Below are positions 6,100-8,984 of a stretch of DNA of 8,984 nucleotides, piece after piece. Position numbers and translations under genes: made by a program. Below the pieces are notes generated by a model. The model was not told where the DNA came from. It was given only the letters and a program-made list of their open reading frames with translations, and ran no database searches. The DNA is from a bacterium (GTDB taxonomy: Bacteria > Sumerlaeota > Sumerlaeia > MVZB01). Position 1 is the first letter of the stretch; the number at the start of each line of letters is the position of its first letter. The DNA lies in assembly GCA_023480605.1 (NCBI GenBank), contig JAMCWS010000425.1, forward strand, positions 1-8,984, read 5' to 3'.

Positions 6100-8984
6100 A
6101 TGACGCAGGAACTGTTCAAGGAATTCACGAATCCCTCGGCCGCGTGGCGCGGCAAACCGTTCTGGTCGTGGAACGGCAAGCTCGAAAAGGACGAACTCAT
6201 CCGCCAGATTCACGTGATGAAACAGATGGGCCTGGGCGGCTATTTCATGCACTCGCGGACGGGGTTGATCACCGAATATCTCGGCGGGGAGTGGTTCGAG
6301 CTGATCAACGCCTGCGCCGACGAGGGCGAGCGCCTCGGCATGGAAGCGTGGCTTTATGACGAGGACCGCTGGCCGAGCGGCACCGCCGGCGGCATGGTGA
6401 CCAAGGAGCCGCGCTTCCGCCTCAAGTTTTTACGCCTGATCGTCAAGGACGCGGCCGATTTTCAATGGGATCCCCTGGCCATCGCCGCCTTCGCCTGCCG
6501 GCTCGACGGGATGGCCTACACCGACTGCGTCCGACTGCGCAAGGACTCTCCCGCCGCCGAGCGCGAGGGGCGCAAGGTGCTGGTCTATAAAGTCGAGGAG
6601 ATGGCCCCCTCGAGCTTCTACAACGGCTATACTTACGTCGACACGATGAACGCCGAGGCGACCGACTATTACATCAGGCTGACGCACGAGAAATACAAGG
6701 CCCACTGCGGCGAGCGTCTGGGTAAATCCATCCGCGGCATCTTCACCGACGAGCCCCATCGCGGCGCCTTGATGGACGGCTTCAGCGTGCCCAACCCCGA
6801 TCCCCAGTGGCGCGTGCCATGGACGTTCAAGACCTTTGATCAATTCGAGAAAACCTTCGGCTATGACCTCGTGCCGCGCCTGCCCGAGCTGTTCCTATGG
6901 CCCGAGGGGCGCAAGGTCTCGCAAGTCAAGTGGCATTACGTCGAACTATGCCAGCAGATGTTCATCGACAACTTCGCCAAGCCCTACGACCGCTGGTGCC
7001 GCGCCAACAACATGATCGTCACCGGCCACATCCTGCACGAGGACTCGCTGGCGGCGCAGACGGCCGTCTCGGGATCGGTGATGCGTGACGACGAGCATAT
7101 GGAAGCCCCGGGGGTCGACCTGCTGACCGAGGACCGCAAGACCTTCTGGGTGGTCAAGCAGCTCACCTCGGCCGCGCGCCAGCTTGGCCGCAAGTGGCTG
7201 CTGTCGGAGCTTTATGGTTGCACGGGCTGGCAGATGCCGTTCGCCGGCCACAAGGCCGTCGGCGACTGGCAGACGCTCTTCGGCATCAACCTGCGCTGCC
7301 ACCATCTTTCGTGGTACACGATGGAGGGCGAGGCCAAGCGCGACTACCCCGCCAGCATCCTGCACCAGTCGGCCTGGTGGCCCGACTACCATTTCGTCGA
7401 GACCTATTTCGCCCGGTTGGGCCTGCTGCTCAATCAGGGCCTTCCCTGCTGCGACCTGCTGGTGGTCAATCCGGTCGAGAGCGTGTGGTGCCAGGTTTAC
7501 CCCGGTTGGTCGCGCGGACTGGGCGCCCAGTCCCCCGACGTCCAGGCGCTCGAGCGTGCCTATGCCGACACCTTCCACTGGCTGGCGGGTGCGCAGGTCG
7601 ACTTCGATTACGGCGACGAGGAGATGATGAGCCGTCTGGCCCGCGTCGGGAAAGACGCGGAGGGACGGCCGGTATTGCACGTGGGTGAGGCGGTCTACAA
7701 GGCCGTGCTGGTCAGCGGCATGACGACCATTCGGTCGACCACGCTCGATCTGCTGCGCCGTTTCCGCGCCGTCGGCGGCACGGTCATTTACGCCGGCGAG
7801 CCGCCGGCCTATGTCGACGCGTTGACATCGGACGGCGCCGCCCTGGCGGCCGGCGAGGCGATCCGGACGCCATTCGATAAGGAGTCTTTGGTCGCGGCGA
7901 TCGACGAAGCGGTCGCGCCTGTGGCCCGCGCCCTCGACCCCGCCACCAGCGAGCCGCTGGGCGAAGTCTTCGCCCAAGTACGGCGGTTGGCGGAAGGGGA
8001 CAAGACGATCGCCGTCTTCCTCAACGTCAATCGGAAGGAATGGTTCCGGGGGGCGAAACTCCGCCTGCGCGCCGCCGGGACCGTCGAGGAATGGAACTGC
8101 CTCACCGGCGAGCGAACGGCCGTTCCGGCGGCGGCGGTCGACGGCTGCCTGGAATTCGCCGCCGACTTCCCGCCGGCGGGCGAGCACGCCTACATCGTCA
8201 CCCCCGTCGCGGCGGCCGGCCTGCCTGAGAAACCTACCTGGAAATCGTCCGAGCCGGTCCAAATCGAAGGACCGTTGGATTATCGCCTCAGCGAACCCAA
8301 CGTCTGCGTGCTGGATTATGCCCGCTATCGTCTCGGCGGCGAAGCCTGGCAGGGGCCGCTGGAGATCCTGAAGGCCGACCGCGCCTTGCGCGAGCGGGTC
8401 GGCTTGCCGCTGCGAGGGGGCGAAATGTTCCAACCGTGGTTCGTTAAACAGCAGGGTTATGAAGTGAAGGGCCACATCGGCCTGGAGTTCGAATTCATGA
8501 TCGGACGGATGCCGGTCGGCCCGATCGAATTGGCCGCCGAACGCCCTGAAAATTTCGTCATTCGCCTGAACGACGTGGCCCTCAATCCGGCCACCGTCCA
8601 AGGCTGGTGGATCGACAAGGCTTTCTCACGCCTGCCCCTGCCGCCGGGCCTGCTGCGGACGGGACGCAATGTCATCGAGATGGAAGCCGACTTCCACTAC
8701 GGCCTCAACCTGGAGGCGATTTACCTGTTGGGCGGTTTCGGCGTCGCGCTGGACGGCACGCGAAAGACATTGGTCGGCCTGCCCCACAAGCTGGAGATCG
8801 ACGATCTGACGGCGCAGGGTCTGCCGTTCTTTTCGGGGACGATCACATACAGCCTGCCCGCGCCGCGCCGGCCGGCCGCGGGGGAGGCCGTTTTCGTCAC
8901 GATCCCGGCGATGGAGGCGGCCTGCGCCAAGGTCGCCGCGCCCGGCCACGCGCCGCGCATGATCGGGTGGCACCCTTACGAGGC
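6100..8984 (+). CDS. GH106-like glycoside hydrolase (alpha-L-rhamnosidase type), 3' end cut by window edge
   Basis: The frame is open from ATG 6100 to the right edge: 961 residues with no stop. The N-terminal third has the pattern of the GH106/alpha-L-rhamnosidase family: PFWSWNGKLE at 20-29, GGYFMHSRTGL at 46-56, and EAWLYDEDRWPSGTAGG at 82-98. Later come GIFTDEP at 213-219, TGHILHEDS at 308-316 and LLSELYGCTGW at 367-377. Glu218 and Glu370 are candidates for the catalytic acid and base; this is inference. The middle (about 480-700) looks like the accessory domain with a GATase-like VLVSGMTTIRSTTLDLLRRF segment. Residues about 788-885 (LEFEFMIGR, then FVIRLNDVALNP, then GRNVIEMEADF) resemble a galactose-binding-type beta sandwich. 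There is no signal peptide, so it is predicted cytoplasmic, unlike many family members. GAGG at 6087-6090 sets the start. The exact sugar is not known. Confidence 0.85.
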   Translation, partial: MTQELFKEFTNPSAAWRGKPFWSWNGKLEKDELIRQIHVMKQMGLGGYFMHSRTGLITEYLGGEWFELINACADEGERLGMEAWLYDEDRWPSGTAGGMVTKEPRFRLKFLRLIVKDAADFQWDPLAIAAFACRLDGMAYTDCVRLRKDSPAAEREGRKVLVYKVEEMAPSSFYNGYTYVDTMNAEATDYYIRLTHEKYKAHCGERLGKSIRGIFTDEPHRGALMDGFSVPNPDPQWRVPWTFKTFDQFEKTFGYDLVPRLPELFLWPEGRKVSQVKWHYVELCQQMFIDNFAKPYDRWCRANNMIVTGHILHEDSLAAQTAVSGSVMRDDEHMEAPGVDLLTEDRKTFWVVKQLTSAARQLGRKWLLSELYGCTGWQMPFAGHKAVGDWQTLFGINLRCHHLSWYTMEGEAKRDYPASILHQSAWWPDYHFVETYFARLGLLLNQGLPCCDLLVVNPVESVWCQVYPGWSRGLGAQSPDVQALERAYADTFHWLAGAQVDFDYGDEEMMSRLARVGKDAEGRPVLHVGEAVYKAVLVSGMTTIRSTTLDLLRRFRAVGGTVIYAGEPPAYVDALTSDGAALAAGEAIRTPFDKESLVAAIDEAVAPVARALDPATSEPLGEVFAQVRRLAEGDKTIAVFLNVNRKEWFRGAKLRLRAAGTVEEWNCLTGERTAVPAAAVDGCLEFAADFPPAGEHAYIVTPVAAAGLPEKPTWKSSEPVQIEGPLDYRLSEPNVCVLDYARYRLGGEAWQGPLEILKADRALRERVGLPLRGGEMFQPWFVKQQGYEVKGHIGLEFEFMIGRMPVGPIELAAERPENFVIRLNDVALNPATVQGWWIDKAFSRLPLPPGLLRTGRNVIEMEADFHYGLNLEAIYLLGGFGVALDGTRKTLVGLPHKLEIDDLTAQGLPFFSGTITYSLPAPRRPAAGEAVFVTIPAMEAACAKVAAPGHAPRMIGWHPYE

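Noticed and set aside
6946..8601. Long minus-strand open frame of 551 codons
   Set aside because: It lies wholly inside the GH106-like gene, has no recognisable domain, and is Arg/Gly/Asp-rich as expected of an antisense shadow in GC-rich coding DNA.

Overview
The window is GC-rich bacterial DNA with strong third-position GC bias. No rRNA, tRNA, phage, insertion sequence or CRISPR signal is visible. Gene content is a mix: core information-processing and purine genes on the left, and a catabolic-looking pair on the right (a URO-D-like protein and a very large glycoside hydrolase). GatC and GatA imply indirect amidation of Gln- and/or Asn-tRNA. The stand-alone IMP cyclohydrolase and the GH106-like/URO-D-like pair fit an uncultured lineage of the deltaproteobacterial, PVC or similar kind. 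I cannot fix the phylum from the sequence alone.

Layout. Minus strand, bases 1-1984, read right to left: efp (elongation factor P); a 198-base gap that carries a good sigma70-type promoter; a stand-alone IMP cyclohydrolase (purH N-terminal domain only); then a PurE-family protein that runs off the left edge. Bases 1985-2380 form a divergent intergenic region. Plus strand, 2381-4619: a small protein with a UvrD/PcrA-type C-terminal Tudor domain and a long acidic tail, followed almost without gaps by gatC and gatA. This looks like one operon. Next comes a URO-D-superfamily gene (4688-5869) bracketed by two arrays of the same hexamer (GTGATC and variants). Last is a GH106-like glycoside hydrolase (6100 to the right edge, truncated).

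How the genes may work together. efp and gatCA both serve translation. The Tudor/acidic protein heads the gatCA operon, and its domain is the one UvrD/PcrA helicases use to contact RNA polymerase, so a role linking transcription to this group is possible but unproven. The two purine-type proteins are unusual. The PurE-like protein lacks both hallmark histidines and the Ser/Asp of the substrate loop. The cyclohydrolase lacks its transformylase half and has Ser where a catalytic-site Tyr is expected. The URO-D-like and GH106-like genes may belong to a saccharide or methylated-compound utilisation locus continuing to the right.

The points most worth following up are the degenerate PurE-like protein, the free-standing UvrD-type Tudor domain with acidic tail, and the 25-base direct repeat inside the hexamer arrays flanking the URO-D-like gene.
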